This document shows, in pieces, positions 1 through 9,360 of a stretch of 64,000 nucleotides of DNA. How positions within the stretch are numbered: the stretch's first letter is position 1; each line of letters opens with the position of its first letter. A model generated the notes under the pieces. The model was given only the letters and a program-made list of their open reading frames with translations, was not told the DNA's origin and ran no database searches. A program made the position numbers and the translations under genes. The stretch is from Mumia sp. zg.B17 (GTDB lineage: Bacteria; Actinomycetota; Actinomycetes; Propionibacteriales; Nocardioidaceae), in contig NZ_JAHWCI010000006.1 of assembly GCF_019550915.1 (NCBI RefSeq), forward strand, positions 248,001-312,000, given 5' to 3'.

Positions 1-2
1 AG

Positions 3-338
3 GGCGGCTACGGCGATCAGCCCCCCGGCGGGTATGGCAACCAGCCCCCCGGCGGCTACGGCTACACGCCTCAGGGCGATGGGCCGTACGGCGAGCCGCC
101 CAAGAACTCGCCCAAGGCGATCTGGGCGCTGGTCACGGGCATCCTGGGCCTCTGCTGCGGCCCGCTCGGCATCGTCGGCATCATCCTCGGCCGTAGCGCC
201 AAGGCGGAGATCGACGCCTCGAACGGCCGTCTCACCGGAGGCGGCCTTGCCCAGGCAGGCCTCATCATCGGCATCATCGCCGTCGTCCTCTGGGTCCTCA
301 CCGTGCTCGTGCGATTCGTCTTCTCGGCCGGCAACTAG
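3..338 (+). CDS. DUF4190 domain membrane protein (3' part)
   Basis: The gene is cut by the left edge; 111 residues are visible up to a TAG stop. The visible part starts with a Gly/Tyr/Pro/Gln-rich cytoplasmic stretch of GGYG and QPPGGYG units. A hydrophobic segment beginning KAIWALVTGILGL follows, then the short loop GRSAKAEIDAS and a second hydrophobic segment (AGLIIGIIAVVLWVLTVLV). This two-helix arrangement with a conserved glycine-rich loop is typical of DUF4190, a family of small actinobacterial membrane proteins of unknown function. The proline-rich tail resembles that of the nearby RDD protein. A strong hairpin follows the stop directly. Confidence 0.8.
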   Translation, partial: GGYGDQPPGGYGNQPPGGYGYTPQGDGPYGEPPKNSPKAIWALVTGILGLCCGPLGIVGIILGRSAKAEIDASNGRLTGGGLAQAGLIIGIIAVVLWVLTVLVRFVFSAGN

Positions 339-348
339 CCGGTCGACG

Positions 349-388
349 CGAAGCGCCCCTCACCGCACCTGCGGTGAGGGGCGCTTCG
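349..388. terminator. Bidirectional Rho-independent-type terminator
   Basis: A perfect 19-bp inverted repeat (349-367 and 370-388) with a 2-nt loop lies between the convergent DUF4190 and DUF2752 genes, 10 nt after the DUF4190 stop. There is no long T run, as is common in very GC-rich genomes. Confidence 0.85.
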
Positions 389-400
389 TCGCTCCGGGCA

Positions 401-826
401 CTAGGGAGCCAGCGACGAGCCCCACGGGGTGTTGCGGACCACGGTGAAGACGAAGCCGACCACGATCAGCACCACGCCGACACGCGACGTGATCGCGATC
501 ATCGGCGCTCGGGCGTCGCGGAGCCGACGAGGGATCCACAGGGCGAACGCGACGGCGAGGGTCGTGACGAGCAGGACCGCCAGGACGTTGCTCGAGAGAG
601 CGGCACCCACATCCAGGTCGGTGAGGGCGTGAACGGCACGCAGCCCACCGCAACCGGGGCAGGCCCAGCCCGTCACGGCCTGGAACGGGCAGAAGCCGTA
701 GCTCCCGGACGTGTTCGGGTCACGGAAGTGCAGCAGTGCCGCGGCGGCGATCCCGCCCGCCCCGACCAGGGCCGGCGTGCGCAGGGCACGCCACCTGGAG
801 ACGCGGGGCGGGACCTCCACCGGCAT
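401..826 (-). CDS. DUF2752 domain membrane protein
   Basis: A 141-residue protein with the DUF2752 hallmark: a GSYGFCPF segment followed by GWACPGCGGLRAVHAL (about residues 41-67), flanked by three to four hydrophobic helices. The family has no established biochemical role; the paired Cys could bind metal or form disulfides, which is inference. It starts at ATG 826, 2 nt after the stop of the RDD gene, so it is probably the last gene of the his-linked transcript. In related actinobacteria a DUF2752 gene commonly lies with HGxxPAAW and Trp-region membrane proteins near trpC, and that association is kept here. Confidence 0.85.
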   Translation of the reverse strand: MPVEVPPRVSRWRALRTPALVGAGGIAAAALLHFRDPNTSGSYGFCPFQAVTGWACPGCGGLRAVHALTDLDVGAALSSNVLAVLLVTTLAVAFALWIPRRLRDARAPMIAITSRVGVVLIVVGFVFTVVRNTPWGSSLAP

Positions 827-828
827 GG

Positions 829-1530
829 TCACGCCTTCACGACCACCGACGACACGATCATGTCGTGCCAGGTCTGCTTCTTCTTGTCCCACAGGGGCCA
901 GAGGAGGTCGAGGAAGCACAGGCTGGACAGCACGCTGTAGAGCAGCCAGCGCAGCACACCCGTGCCGGCGCCCTGTGGCTGACCGGTCTTCAGGTCGACG
1001 ACCTTGATGCCGAGAATCTGCTTGCCGATGCTCTGGCCGCCCTTGCCCTGGCGGGTGCCCTGGTTCCAGATCTGGAACGCGAGGCCGACGAGGAAACCGA
1101 GGATCAGGATGATCACGCCGGCGGTCATGAGGCCGCTGTTGCTGACCTCGCTGGTCGTCGTGCCGAAGGAGTCGGTCTCGGTCTCCGTCGCCGCACCCAT
1201 CATGACGGCGCCGATGACCACCGGGATGATCATGATGAGCCACGCGATGATCCCGTCGATGAGGAGCGCACCGACCCGTGACCACCAGCCCGCGTACGGC
1301 GCCGGAGGCTGGTAGTCCTGGACCTGCCCATAGCCGCTCCCCCCGTACTGGCCGTACTGCGGCGGCTGCTGACCGTAGCCCTGCGGCGGCGGACCGTAGC
1401 CCTGCGGCGGCGGACCGTAGCCCTGCGGCGGCTGGCCGTAGCCCGGGGGCGGGGGCTGCTGGCCGTACGGCGGGGGCTGCTGGCCGTACGGCGCGGGCTG
1501 CTGCGGCGGGTACGGCGGTTGGTCGGACAC
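829..1530 (-). CDS. RDD family membrane protein with Pro/Gln/Tyr-rich N-terminus
   Basis: A 233-residue protein. Residues 1 to about 80 are low-complexity (QQPPPYG, PPQGYG units), partly encoded by a 21-bp tandem repeat. The rest is an RDD domain: helix 1 (YAGWWSRVGALLIDGIIAWLI) with the conserved Arg/Asp pair, a second membrane segment ending in the NQGTRQGKGGQSIGKQILGIKV motif region, and a terminal segment ending in WHDMIVSSVVV. RDD proteins are membrane proteins of mostly unknown function. GTG 1530 is chosen because an AGGGAG ribosome site precedes it at the right distance. Confidence 0.85.
   Translation of the reverse strand: MSDQPPYPPQQPAPYGQQPPPYGQQPPPPGYGQPPQGYGPPPQGYGPPPQGYGQQPPQYGQYGGSGYGQVQDYQPPAPYAGWWSRVGALLIDGIIAWLIMIIPVVIGAVMMGAATETETDSFGTTTSEVSNSGLMTAGVIILILGFLVGLAFQIWNQGTRQGKGGQSIGKQILGIKVVDLKTGQPQGAGTGVLRWLLYSVLSSLCFLDLLWPLWDKKKQTWHDMIVSSVVVKA
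1371..1433. repeat. Three 21-bp tandem repeats inside the RDD gene
   Basis: Three near-identical 21-nt units (1371-1391, 1392-1412, 1413-1433) encode the QGYGPPP heptad in the disordered N-terminus of the RDD protein. Such an in-frame array can change copy number without a frameshift. Confidence 0.85.
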
Positions 1531-1596
1531 GGGATCTCCCTCGGGGTCACCACCGCTCGAGCGGTGGGATGTGCGTACGGCCGAAGTCTGGCGGAA

Positions 1597-1785
1597 TCAG
1601 TGCTCCTTCGCGCCGAGACCCGCCGCAGACATCACCTTGCCGACGAGGGCCGAGCCGAGGACGAGCGCGACGCCGATCCAGAACAGCACCCAGGCGGGGC
1701 CCATCAGCAGCGCCACACCGCCGACGGTGAAACCGATCAGGCAGATGACGACCGCAGTCCAAGCGGCCGGGGAGGAACCATGCAT
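1597..1785 (-). CDS. HGxxPAAW family small membrane protein
   Basis: A 62-residue protein beginning MHGSSPAAWTAV, exactly the HGxxPAAW signature that names this actinobacterial family. Two hydrophobic helices follow (about residues 9-31 and 34-50), then a short polar C-terminus. Its function is unknown. A ribosome site (GAGAGG) precedes ATG 1785. In relatives the gene sits next to Trp-region membrane protein and tryptophan genes; here it keeps the first neighbour but no trp gene is adjacent. Confidence 0.85.
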   Translation of the reverse strand: MHGSSPAAWTAVVICLIGFTVGGVALLMGPAWVLFWIGVALVLGSALVGKVMSAAGLGAKEH

Positions 1786-1848
1786 CGTGCAAACCTCTCT
1801 ACGACGGGTCGTGCTCGCAGGCGAGCGTCAGGGGGGATGCCGCTCAGC

Positions 1849-2427
1849 CTAGACGGTCGGGTCCTCGCCCCGGTCGAGTGCCTTCCACGGGTCCTCGTCG
1901 GTCTGGGCCCGCTGCTGCCCCACGGAGTCGTAGCGGCGCCCCATCGACGGCCAGCCCCGGCCCCAGCGCACGACCGCGAGCCCGGCCAGCGCGGGGAGGA
2001 CGAGCGCGACGAGGCACGCCCATCGCCAGGCCGTGCCGGTCGCCCGGTCGGCGAGCCGATCCTGCAGCGCGGCGTCACCTGCCATCGCGGGCGAGTCGGC
2101 GAGCGACGTGACCAGCGCGTCGTGGACGGCATCACCGCCGGTCGCCACGACCACGATCGCGCCGACGGACGCGAGCGCCACCAGGAGACCCACGCCGGTC
2201 CGGACCCGACCGGCGCTCGCGAGCACGGCGACGCTGCCGGCGAGCGCGACGAGGGCGAGCCCGCCGACGACCGGGAGTGCGTCGTTCCCGCTCACCGAGA
2301 CCGCGTCGCGGGCGAGACCCTGGGTCTCCACCGTGACCTTCGACCAAGGCTGCGACGCGGCGAAGAAGGCCGCCGCCGCTCCCACCACGCCGAGCAGGAC
2401 GGTCAGGCCGTAACCGCGGCGGTTCAC
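1849..2427 (-). CDS. Trp-region conserved membrane protein (Trp_oprn_chp)
   Basis: A 192-residue protein with four predicted helices. The pattern is a first helix followed by [13 protein letters not shown], a central pair of helices, and a C-terminal [17 protein letters not shown] motif followed by an acidic tail. This is the layout of the actinobacterial Trp-biosynthesis-associated membrane protein family (TIGR02234 type), whose function is unknown. GTG 2427 overlaps the hisI stop by 4 nt, implying translational coupling. In many relatives trpE lies between hisI and this gene; here there is no room for it. Confidence 0.88.
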   Translation of the reverse strand: MNRRGYGLTVLLGVVGAAAAFFAASQPWSKVTVETQGLARDAVSVSGNDALPVVGGLALVALAGSVAVLASAGRVRTGVGLLVALASVGAIVVVATGGDAVHDALVTSLADSPAMAGDAALQDRLADRATGTAWRWACLVALVLPALAGLAVVRWGRGWPSMGRRYDSVGQQRAQTDEDPWKALDRGEDPTV

Positions 2428-2792
2428 CGCTCCGACCCCAGCAGCACGTCGTCGTCGAAGCAGGTCCGTGCCCCGGTGTGGCAGGCGGGACCGGTCTGCG
2501 CCACCGTGACGAGAAGGGTGTCGCCGTCACAGTCCAGCCGGACCTCGCGCACCTCCTGGACGTGGCCCGAGGTGGCGCCCTTGACCCAGTACTCCCGCCG
2601 ACTGCGGCTCCAGAACGTCGAACGCCCCGAGGTCAGCGTGCGACGCAGCGCCTCGTCGTCCATCCACCCGACCATGAGGACCTCGCGCGTGTCCGCCTCC
2701 TGGACGACGGCGGGGACGAGACCGTCGGCGTCCCGCTTGAGGCGAGCGGCGATCGCAGGGTCGAGGCGTGCGGAGTCAGTCACGCCAGCCAT
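2424..2792 (-). CDS. hisI: Phosphoribosyl-AMP cyclohydrolase
   Basis: A 122-residue cytoplasmic enzyme that opens the ring of phosphoribosyl-AMP, step 3 of histidine synthesis. Family motifs are clear: [21 protein letters not shown] near the N-terminus, [20 protein letters not shown] (about 58-78), and the Zn/Mg-binding Cys pattern with C88, C104 and C111. There is no HisE domain, so the pyrophosphohydrolase must be encoded elsewhere. ATG 2792 overlaps the upstream ABC gene by 17 nt; a GTG three codons later (2783) is an alternative. It is the last his gene of the operon. Confidence 0.95.
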   Translation of the reverse strand: MAGVTDSARLDPAIAARLKRDADGLVPAVVQEADTREVLMVGWMDDEALRRTLTSGRSTFWSRSRREYWVKGATSGHVQEVREVRLDCDGDTLLVTVAQTGPACHTGARTCFDDDVLLGSER

Positions 2793-4674
2793 TGTCCCAG
2801 GCAGCACCAGCGGCGTCGTCGAGGCCGTCGGGCGAGGGCGACGCCTCGATGCCCAGGTGGGCCTGGGCCACCCAGGAGGCGTGCAGGCGGGCGTACGTCC
2901 CGTGACCGGCGGCGAGCCGGGCGTGCGGTCCGTCCTCCACGAGGCGTCCCGCATCGAAGACGAGCACCCGGTCGGCCGCCTCGGCGGTCGAGAGACGGTG
3001 AGCGATCACCACCGACGTCCGGCCGGCCAGCAGGTGCTCCAGCGCCCGTGACGCCCGCATCTCGGTCTGCGGGTCGACCGCGCTCGTCGCCTCGTCGAGA
3101 ACCAGCAGATCAGGATCGGCGAGGTAGGCGCGGACGAGCGAGACGAGCTGCCGCTCACCCGCCGACATCGACTCGCCACGCTGCCCGACCTGGGTGTCGA
3201 GCCCGTCAGGAAGGGACATGAACCAGTCGTCGATCTGCAACGCGGCGAAGGCCTCGCGCATGCGCTCGGGAGACGCGTCGAGATCCCCGTAGCGGAGGTT
3301 CTCGGCGAGCGACGCGTCGAAGAGAAAGCCCTCCTGCGGCACCATCACCACCCGCTTGCGCAGGGTCGCGAAACCGATGTCTCGCAGGTCGACGCCGTCG
3401 AGCGTCACCCGGCCGTCCGACGGGTCGGTCAGGCGCGTGAGGAGCTTCGCGAACGTGCTCTTGCCGGAGCCGGTCTCGCCGACGACGGCCACCCTCTGCT
3501 CGGCGGGGATGGTGACGTCGAGGTCGTGGAGCACGTCCGGACCACCCGGGTAGGCGAAGCGCACGCCTTCGAACCCGACCTCGAGGGCACCGCCGGGCAG
3601 GACCGACCGCCCCTCGCCCGGGTCACGGATGTCAGCGGGCGTGTCGAGGATCTCGATCACCCGGCGCCAGGACGAGATCGCGTTCTGGGCCTCGGTCAGC
3701 ACCTGGGTCGCGGTCTGGACGGGACCGACGAACAGCGACACGAGGAACGCGAAGGCGATCACGCCGCCCAGGGTCAGGTCTCCAGCCACGCCGAGCAGCA
3801 CGCCGACGACGATGACGGCCGCGTTGGCGAGGCCTCCCGCGATCCCCGCCGAGGCGAAGGTGCCGGCGACCAGCCGCTGTGCCCGCACGTTGGCCCGCAG
3901 GTTGGTGTCGATGGCCTCGTCGATGCGGCGCTGGGTGCGGCGCTCCACGGCGTACGCGCGGACGACGGATGCGCCGACCACCGGCTCGGCGATCACGCCC
4001 AGCATCGTGCCGACCGTGGCACGCGCATGGTCGTACGCCCGCGACATCCGACCCTGGAGCAGCACCAACGTGAGGACCAGCGGGACGAAGCAGGCCCAGA
4101 CGACGAGCGTGAGCTCCCAGCTGTAGAACGCCATGATCACGGTCGCGACGGCGACCTGGCCGACGCTGGTGACGATCATGATCCCGTTGAACTGGAGGAA
4201 CAGCGACACCTGGTCGATGTCGGACGTGACACGCGAGACCAGCGCGCCCCGGCGCTCGTGGTTCTGGGTGAGGATCGACAGGTCGTGCACGTGGCGGAAC
4301 GCCTTGATCCGCAGCTCTGAGAGCCCTCGCTCGCTGGCGGAGAAGAGCCGGACCTTCATCGCCCACGCGCACACGGCGGTGAGAAGGACGACGAGGGCGG
4401 CCACGGCGCTCCATCGCAGCACCACACCCTCGTCGGGCCCGCCCTCGGTGGCAAGGCCGCGGTCGATCGCGACCTGGACGACGATCGGGACCACGGCGCC
4501 GCCGACCGTGCTCAGCGCGGCGAGGAGCAGGGTGAGGGGAAGCCCTTTGGAGAGGGCGGGCGACAGCGCGAACCCTCGGCGGATGACGTCGAGCCCGCGG
4601 ACCCGGGGCGCTCCGCCACCGCCGACACCGGTCATGGGCGGTGCGGTCGGCGTGGCCGTCGTCTGCGTGCTCAC
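2776..4674 (-). CDS. ABC exporter subunit, canonical ATP site (heterodimer partner 2)
   Basis: A 632-residue half-transporter with a six-helix exporter domain (about 40-330) and a nucleotide-binding domain (about 365-600). Walker A is GETGSGKST (399-407), Walker B LLVLDE (523-528, catalytic Glu present) and the switch His is H558. The ABC signature is MSAGE (503-507) rather than LSGGQ. Together with the degenerate Walker B of the gene just upstream, this predicts a heterodimeric exporter with one consensus and one degenerate ATP site, as in the TM287/288 type. The substrate is unknown. GTG 4674 overlaps the partner's stop by 4 nt, and hisI begins inside its 3' end. Confidence 0.92.
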   Translation of the reverse strand: MSTQTTATPTAPPMTGVGGGGAPRVRGLDVIRRGFALSPALSKGLPLTLLLAALSTVGGAVVPIVVQVAIDRGLATEGGPDEGVVLRWSAVAALVVLLTAVCAWAMKVRLFSASERGLSELRIKAFRHVHDLSILTQNHERRGALVSRVTSDIDQVSLFLQFNGIMIVTSVGQVAVATVIMAFYSWELTLVVWACFVPLVLTLVLLQGRMSRAYDHARATVGTMLGVIAEPVVGASVVRAYAVERRTQRRIDEAIDTNLRANVRAQRLVAGTFASAGIAGGLANAAVIVVGVLLGVAGDLTLGGVIAFAFLVSLFVGPVQTATQVLTEAQNAISSWRRVIEILDTPADIRDPGEGRSVLPGGALEVGFEGVRFAYPGGPDVLHDLDVTIPAEQRVAVVGETGSGKSTFAKLLTRLTDPSDGRVTLDGVDLRDIGFATLRKRVVMVPQEGFLFDASLAENLRYGDLDASPERMREAFAALQIDDWFMSLPDGLDTQVGQRGESMSAGERQLVSLVRAYLADPDLLVLDEATSAVDPQTEMRASRALEHLLAGRTSVVIAHRLSTAEAADRVLVFDAGRLVEDGPHARLAAGHGTYARLHASWVAQAHLGIEASPSPDGLDDAAGAAWDNGWRD

Positions 4675-6479
4675 GGCGCCTCCCGGGTCTGGTCGTAGGC
4701 CTGGACGATGTCGGCGTACTCCGGCGAGCGCGCGACCAGCTCGGCGTGGGTGCCGCGGTCGACGACCTTCCCTCCACGCAGGAAGAGCACCTCGTCGGCG
4801 AGGGAGATGGTGGCCTTGCGGTAGGCGACGATGAACACCGTCGGTCCGGCGCCGGAGGCGGTGGAGCGGGCGAGCGCGGACAGGATCCGCTGCTCGACGT
4901 CGGGGTCGAGGGCACTGGTGGCATCGTCGAGGACGAGCAGCCTGGGGTCGCGGACGAGGGCGCGGGCGAGCGCGAGCCGCTGGCGCTGACCACCGGAAAG
5001 CGTGGTGCCGCGCTCCCCCAGCTGCGTGTCGAGGCCGTCCGGGAGGGCGTCGACGAACCCGCTCGCCTGGGTCAGCTCCAGCACCTCACGCAGGCGTGCG
5101 TCATCGACGTCCGCGCCGAGGGTGATGTTGTCGCGAACGGTGTCGTCGAAGACGAACGTGTGCTGCGGCACCAGCGCGACCGCCTCGGCGAGCGCGTCGT
5201 GGGTCAGTGACGCGATGTCGGTGCCGTCCAGCCGGATCGTGCCCTCCTCCGGGTCGACCAGACGGTCGAGGAGGGACGCGAGGGTGCTCTTGCCCGATCC
5301 GGTCAGCCCGACGACCGCGGTGACCGTGCCGGGCTCGAGCGTGAAGCTGAGGTCCTGGAGCACCGGGCGGCCCGGGTCGTACCCGTAGGCCACCGCGTCG
5401 ACGTCGACGCGGAGCGCACCGTCGCCGGGCAGCCCTTCACGGCCGTACGGCATGTCGCCCGTCGCGCGGAGGACAGCCTGGATACGGTCCCATCCGACGA
5501 CGGTGCGTGGGAGCTCGCCGAGCACCCACCCGAACGCGCGGACCGGGAAGCCCACGACCGTGAAGAGGTAGGCGACCTGCACCACGGCGCCCGCCTCGAT
5601 GTCACCGGCGATCACCCGCTCGACGCCGATCACCACGACGAGCAGGACCGCGAGGTTGGGGAGCATCTCGATCAGGGGGTCGAAGACCGAGCGGATCCGG
5701 CCCGAGGCCACGTTGGCGTCGCGGAGCTCTCTCGTGACGGCGGCGAAGCGCGCGGTCTCCTCGTCCTCGCGGCCGAGCGTCTTGACGACCAGGGCTCCGT
5801 CGAACGACTCGTGCGCGACGGCGCTGACCCGGCCGCGCAGCTCCTGGGCGCGGGTCACCCGCGGTGACAGCAGGCGCTGGTAGCCGACGTTGATGGTGAA
5901 CAGCAGGGGGAAGACCACGAGACCGACGACGGTGAGCACGATGTCGGCGGTGAGCATCGCCGCCACGGCGGTGACGAGCATCGCCGCGACGCCGACCGCC
6001 ATCGGCAGCGGCATCATCACCGCCCAGGTGGCCTCGACGTCGGCGTTGGCGTTGGACAGCAGCTGGCCGGTCGGGTGGCGGGCGTGCCACGACATCGGCA
6101 GCGCGAGATAGCGGCGGGTGACCTTGCGGCGGTACGAGGCCATGAGCCGGTAGTAGACGATGCCGCCGACCAGACGGCGCACGATCACGCCCCAGGCCCG
6201 GAGCAGGGCGACCGAGATGAAGAGCAGGCTCGCGACGACGGCAGCGCCGGTGGCGAGCTCGCCGTCACGGAACGACGGGACCACCACGTGGTCGGTCGCC
6301 CACCCGAGCACCCAGGCGTCGGCCACCGTCATCGCGCCGTAGACGAGAGATCCGACGACCGCGAGCGCGAAGCGACGGCGCTCCTCGGCCACGCCTCGCC
6401 CGATGATGCCGAAGCCGCGCCGGGTGACGCTGCGGGTCGGCCGGCTCGCCGTACGGGGGGAGACCTGCGCGGAGCTCAC
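4671..6479 (-). CDS. ABC exporter subunit, degenerate ATP site (heterodimer partner 1)
   Basis: A 602-residue half-transporter with an exporter-type membrane domain (about 35-325) and an ATPase domain. Walker A is GLTGSGKST (391-399) and the signature LSGGQ (494-498) is canonical. The catalytic Glu after Walker B is Asp (LLVLDD, D519) and the switch His is Tyr (VAYRK, Y553). These changes mark the inactive-type Walker B/H-loop of heterodimeric exporters. GTG 6479 overlaps hisF by 4 nt and the stop overlaps the partner gene by 4 nt, so both subunits are co-translated with his genes. The link to histidine metabolism is positional only. Confidence 0.92.
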   Translation of the reverse strand: MSSAQVSPRTASRPTRSVTRRGFGIIGRGVAEERRRFALAVVGSLVYGAMTVADAWVLGWATDHVVVPSFRDGELATGAAVVASLLFISVALLRAWGVIVRRLVGGIVYYRLMASYRRKVTRRYLALPMSWHARHPTGQLLSNANADVEATWAVMMPLPMAVGVAAMLVTAVAAMLTADIVLTVVGLVVFPLLFTINVGYQRLLSPRVTRAQELRGRVSAVAHESFDGALVVKTLGREDEETARFAAVTRELRDANVASGRIRSVFDPLIEMLPNLAVLLVVVIGVERVIAGDIEAGAVVQVAYLFTVVGFPVRAFGWVLGELPRTVVGWDRIQAVLRATGDMPYGREGLPGDGALRVDVDAVAYGYDPGRPVLQDLSFTLEPGTVTAVVGLTGSGKSTLASLLDRLVDPEEGTIRLDGTDIASLTHDALAEAVALVPQHTFVFDDTVRDNITLGADVDDARLREVLELTQASGFVDALPDGLDTQLGERGTTLSGGQRQRLALARALVRDPRLLVLDDATSALDPDVEQRILSALARSTASGAGPTVFIVAYRKATISLADEVLFLRGGKVVDRGTHAELVARSPEYADIVQAYDQTREAP

Positions 6480-7237
6480 CGGACGACGTGCCCGGCGTTG
6501 CGAAGCGCACTCTTGACGTCGCCGACCGTCAGGGTGCCGAAGTGGAAAACGCTGGCGGCGAGAAGAGCGTCCGCCCCGGCGTCGACCGCCTCGCAGAAGT
6601 GCTCCGGCGTGCCGGCGCCCCCGCTCGCGATCAGCGGCACCCCGGTGACGGTGCGGGCGGCCCGGATCATCTCCAGGTCGAACCCGTCGCGGGTGCCGTC
6701 GGCGTCCATCGAGTTGAGGAGCACCTCGCCGATGCCGAGCTCGGTCGCGGCGCGCACCCAGGCGATGGCATCGCGTCCGGCGGACTGCCGCCCGCCGTGG
6801 GTGGTGACCTCGAAGCCGGACGGCTGGTCGGCGGCACGGCGCGCATCGACGCTCAGCACGAGCACCTGGTTGCCGAAACGATGGGCGATCTCGGCGATCA
6901 GCTCCGGTCGCTGGAGAGCCGCAGTGTTGACCCCGACCTTGTCGGCGCCGGCTCGCAGGAGCCGGTCGACGTCGTCGACGGTGCGTACGCCGCCGCCGAC
7001 CGTCAGCGGGATGAAAACCTGCTCGGCCGTCTGCGACACGACGTCGAACGTCGTCGCGCGGGCGTCGGAGGACGCGGTGATGTCGAGGAAGGTGAGCTCG
7101 TCGGCGCCCTCGACGTCGTAGACGCGGGCCATCTCCACCGGGTCGCCGGCATCACGGAGGTCGACGAAGTTGACCCCCTTGACGACGCGGCCGGCGTCGA
7201 CGTCGAGGCAGGGAATGACACGGATCGCCAGCGTCAC
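6476..7237 (-). CDS. hisF: Imidazole glycerol phosphate synthase, cyclase subunit
   Basis: A 253-residue (beta/alpha)8-barrel that, with HisH, turns PRFAR and glutamine-derived ammonia into imidazole glycerol phosphate and AICAR. The two catalytic aspartates sit in the CLDVD motif near the N-terminus (Asp at about 11-13) and in LSVDARR near residue 130. Phosphate-binding segments [11 protein letters not shown] and [12 protein letters not shown] are intact. GTG 7237 overlaps the priA stop (GTGA), and the stop overlaps the first ABC gene the same way, so hisF is the link between the priA transcript and the ABC pair. Confidence 0.97.
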   Translation of the reverse strand: MTLAIRVIPCLDVDAGRVVKGVNFVDLRDAGDPVEMARVYDVEGADELTFLDITASSDARATTFDVVSQTAEQVFIPLTVGGGVRTVDDVDRLLRAGADKVGVNTAALQRPELIAEIAHRFGNQVLVLSVDARRAADQPSGFEVTTHGGRQSAGRDAIAWVRAATELGIGEVLLNSMDADGTRDGFDLEMIRAARTVTGVPLIASGGAGTPEHFCEAVDAGADALLAASVFHFGTLTVGDVKSALRNAGHVVR

Positions 7238-7980
7238 CGAGCGCTGCCCGGGTCTGCTTCGGAGACGGCCTGGAGCGCCTCGGGGAGGGTGAAGTTGCCG
7301 GCGTACAGCGCCGTCCCGACGATCGCGCCCTCGACGCCGATGCCGGCCAGTCCGGCGAGGGCGCGCAGGTCGTCGAGCGTGGTGATGCCGCCCGAGGCGA
7401 CCACCGGACGGTCGGTGACCGCGCAGACGTCGCGCAGAAGCTGGAGGTTGGGACCCTGGAGCATCCCGTCCTTGTTGACGTCCGTCACGACGTAGCGGGC
7501 GCAGCCCTCCGCGTCGAGCCTCGCGAGCACCTCGTAGAGGTCGCCGCCCTCACGGGTCCATCCGCGGGCTGCGAGCGTGCGGCCGCGGACGTCGAGACCC
7601 ACGGCCACCCGGTCGCCGTACGTCGCGATCGCCTTGGCGCACCAGTCGGGGTCCTCGAGCGCGGCGGTGCCGATGTTGACCCGGCGGCAGCCGGTGGCCA
7701 TCGCGCGCTCGAGGGAGGCGTCGTCGCGGATACCGCCCGACATCTCGACCTTCATCTCCACGGAGTCGACGATCCGCGCGAGCAGATCGGCGTTGGAGCC
7801 ACGGCCGAAGGCGGCATCGAGGTCGACGAGGTGCAGCCACTGCGAGCCGCCCTCCTGCCAGCGCAGAGCCGCCTCGAGGGCGTCGCCGAACGCCTTCTCG
7901 GAGCCGGCCACCCCCTGGACGAGCTGGACGGCCCGCCCTTCGATGACGTCGACGGCGGGGAGGAGCTCGAGCGTGGTCAC
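7234..7980 (-). CDS. priA: Bifunctional HisA/TrpF isomerase PriA
   Basis: A 248-residue barrel isomerase. Actinobacterial PriA acts on ProFAR (histidine) and phosphoribosylanthranilate (tryptophan). D11 in LLPAVD and the TDVNKDG segment (167-173) hold the acid/base aspartates. The GWTREGG loop (W141, R143) is the PriA-specific loop. Position 19, Arg in the M. tuberculosis and Streptomyces enzymes as I recall them, is Gln here (AVQLVQG). The start is GTG 7980, 7 nt after a TACGAT -10 element, so it is probably leaderless. No separate trpF is in the window, consistent with a dual role. Confidence 0.95.
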   Translation of the reverse strand: MTTLELLPAVDVIEGRAVQLVQGVAGSEKAFGDALEAALRWQEGGSQWLHLVDLDAAFGRGSNADLLARIVDSVEMKVEMSGGIRDDASLERAMATGCRRVNIGTAALEDPDWCAKAIATYGDRVAVGLDVRGRTLAARGWTREGGDLYEVLARLDAEGCARYVVTDVNKDGMLQGPNLQLLRDVCAVTDRPVVASGGITTLDDLRALAGLAGIGVEGAIVGTALYAGNFTLPEALQAVSEADPGSAR

Positions 7981-7987
7981 GTCCTTG

Positions 7988-7993
7988 ATCGTA
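7988..7993 (-). promoter_or_regulatory. -10 element of a leaderless priA promoter
   Basis: TACGAT lies 7 nt before GTG 7980 in the gap left by the sulfite-oxidase-like gene. It would let priA-hisF-ABC-hisI be transcribed separately from hisD-hisH. Confidence 0.5.
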
Positions 7994-8044
7994 CTGACCC
8001 GGTCGGACAGGGACGCCCGAGGCCAGCACTCGGGACCACCGGTG

Positions 8045-9271
8045 TCAGGCGACGGCCACCCGGTTCTGGACGACGGCCGAGAAGAAGTATCCGCCGTCGT
8101 TGAACGGCACCTGGTCCGGCTGGGTGCGCCCGGTGACGTCGGTCGCGCGGGCCAGCAGCACGTGTTCCCCCGAGGACCGGGGCCGCCACGGGTGCGACCA
8201 CTGCGTCCAGCCACTGCCGCGGGCGCGGTCGGTACGCGCGCGCTGCCACGTCTCGCCACCGTCGGTGCTCACCTCGACGCGGCGGATCGCTCCCGCACCC
8301 GACCACGACCGCCCGGTCAGCACCGTGCGGCGACCGCTCGCCAGCCCGGTCGGCGGCTCGAACGCCGACTTCACCGGGAGGACGGTCAGGGGCGGCGAGT
8401 CCGCGGGGTAGTCCGGCCCGGTCATCCGGTACCACTTCGTGTTCCAGGGCGAGGTCAGGGTCGTACGCGACACCTCGAGCTCGCCGAGCCACTTGATGCT
8501 GGCGATGCCGACCCAGCCCGGCAGGAGCAGGCGTACGGGGAAGCCGTGGTCGGGCAGCAGCGGCCGCCCGTCCATCGCGTAGACGAGCAGGGCGTCCTCG
8601 AGGGCCTTGGCGACGGGGAACGGGCGGCGCACACGCCCGTAGTCGACTCCCCCGCTGACGAACGGCTCGTCGAGCCCGGTGGCCTGGATGTCGACCGCGT
8701 CGCGACGGATCCCCAGCCGCCGCAGGACGAGTGACAGCGGCACCCCGGTCCAGCGCACGGTCCCCACCGCTCCGAGGCCCCACGCCGTCCCGCTCACCGG
8801 CGTCCCCTGCTGGGTCGCGAACAGGGTCCGACCGTTTCCGGTGCACTCCAGGACGGTGGTGACGGTCCGCGCCGGGAGACGACGGAGGTCGCGGTAGGTC
8901 AGCACGTGCGCTCGCTCCGGCGTGCGGGGATCCGCGAGGCCGTCGCCGTGGATCCTCAGCTCCCAGGTGCGGGCGTCGATGATCGGTGTGCGCGTGTGGT
9001 TGCGGACGAAGAGCCGCTCGGGTGCCGTGAGGTAGCGGCGCGGGTCCACCGAGTCCCACCGCATCTCCGCGTTGGTCCCGAGCGGCACGAACCACTCCGG
9101 GGGCAGCGGCTTGAGGATCGGTCCTTCGGTCAGAGGGAGGAGAGACCCTGGGGCGGGTGCCGCTGCGGCCGCCGATCCTCCGACCGCGCGCGCAGCGACG
9201 AGGGCGGCGGCCGCGCCGGCACCGAGCCGGAGGACGTCGCGACGGGCGTAGGACGACGAGGCAGGCGGCAT
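8045..9271 (-). CDS. Tat-exported sulfite-oxidase-like molybdopterin enzyme
   Basis: A 408-residue protein with a twin-arginine signal ([21 protein letters not shown], from residue 10) and probable export as a folded enzyme. The SUOX-type molybdopterin domain contains the Mo-ligand Cys in VLECTGNGR (C143), [15 protein letters not shown] and [18 protein letters not shown]-terminal dimerisation domain starts near 290 ([11 protein letters not shown]). No haem domain is fused, so the electron acceptor is separate. The substrate could be sulfite or another oxyanion or sulfoxide. It splits the his operon between hisH and priA, is not part of that pathway, and has its own leaderless-type promoter. 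Confidence 0.9.
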   Translation of the reverse strand: MPPASSSYARRDVLRLGAGAAAALVAARAVGGSAAAAAPAPGSLLPLTEGPILKPLPPEWFVPLGTNAEMRWDSVDPRRYLTAPERLFVRNHTRTPIIDARTWELRIHGDGLADPRTPERAHVLTYRDLRRLPARTVTTVLECTGNGRTLFATQQGTPVSGTAWGLGAVGTVRWTGVPLSLVLRRLGIRRDAVDIQATGLDEPFVSGGVDYGRVRRPFPVAKALEDALLVYAMDGRPLLPDHGFPVRLLLPGWVGIASIKWLGELEVSRTTLTSPWNTKWYRMTGPDYPADSPPLTVLPVKSAFEPPTGLASGRRTVLTGRSWSGAGAIRRVEVSTDGGETWQRARTDRARGSGWTQWSHPWRPRSSGEHVLLARATDVTGRTQPDQVPFNDGGYFFSAVVQNRVAVA

Positions 9272-9278
9272 GCCCGTG

Positions 9279-9284
9279 ACGCTA
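9279..9284 (-). promoter_or_regulatory. -10 element of a leaderless promoter for the sulfite-oxidase-like gene
   Basis: TAGCGT is followed by 7 nt and then ATG 9271. There is no ribosome site, which fits leaderless transcription. Confidence 0.5.
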
Positions 9285-9360
9285 GAGGGCGTCGATCCTC
9301 GCGGGCAGGGTTTCGCGCGCTCCGATCACAACGCTCGCGCAGGTCGTCTCGCGCACGCGC

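Noticed and set aside
1519-3051. 510-codon plus-strand frame across several small minus-strand genes
   Set aside because: It runs through three recognised minus-strand families (HGxxPAAW, Trp-region, hisI), which cannot all be artefacts.
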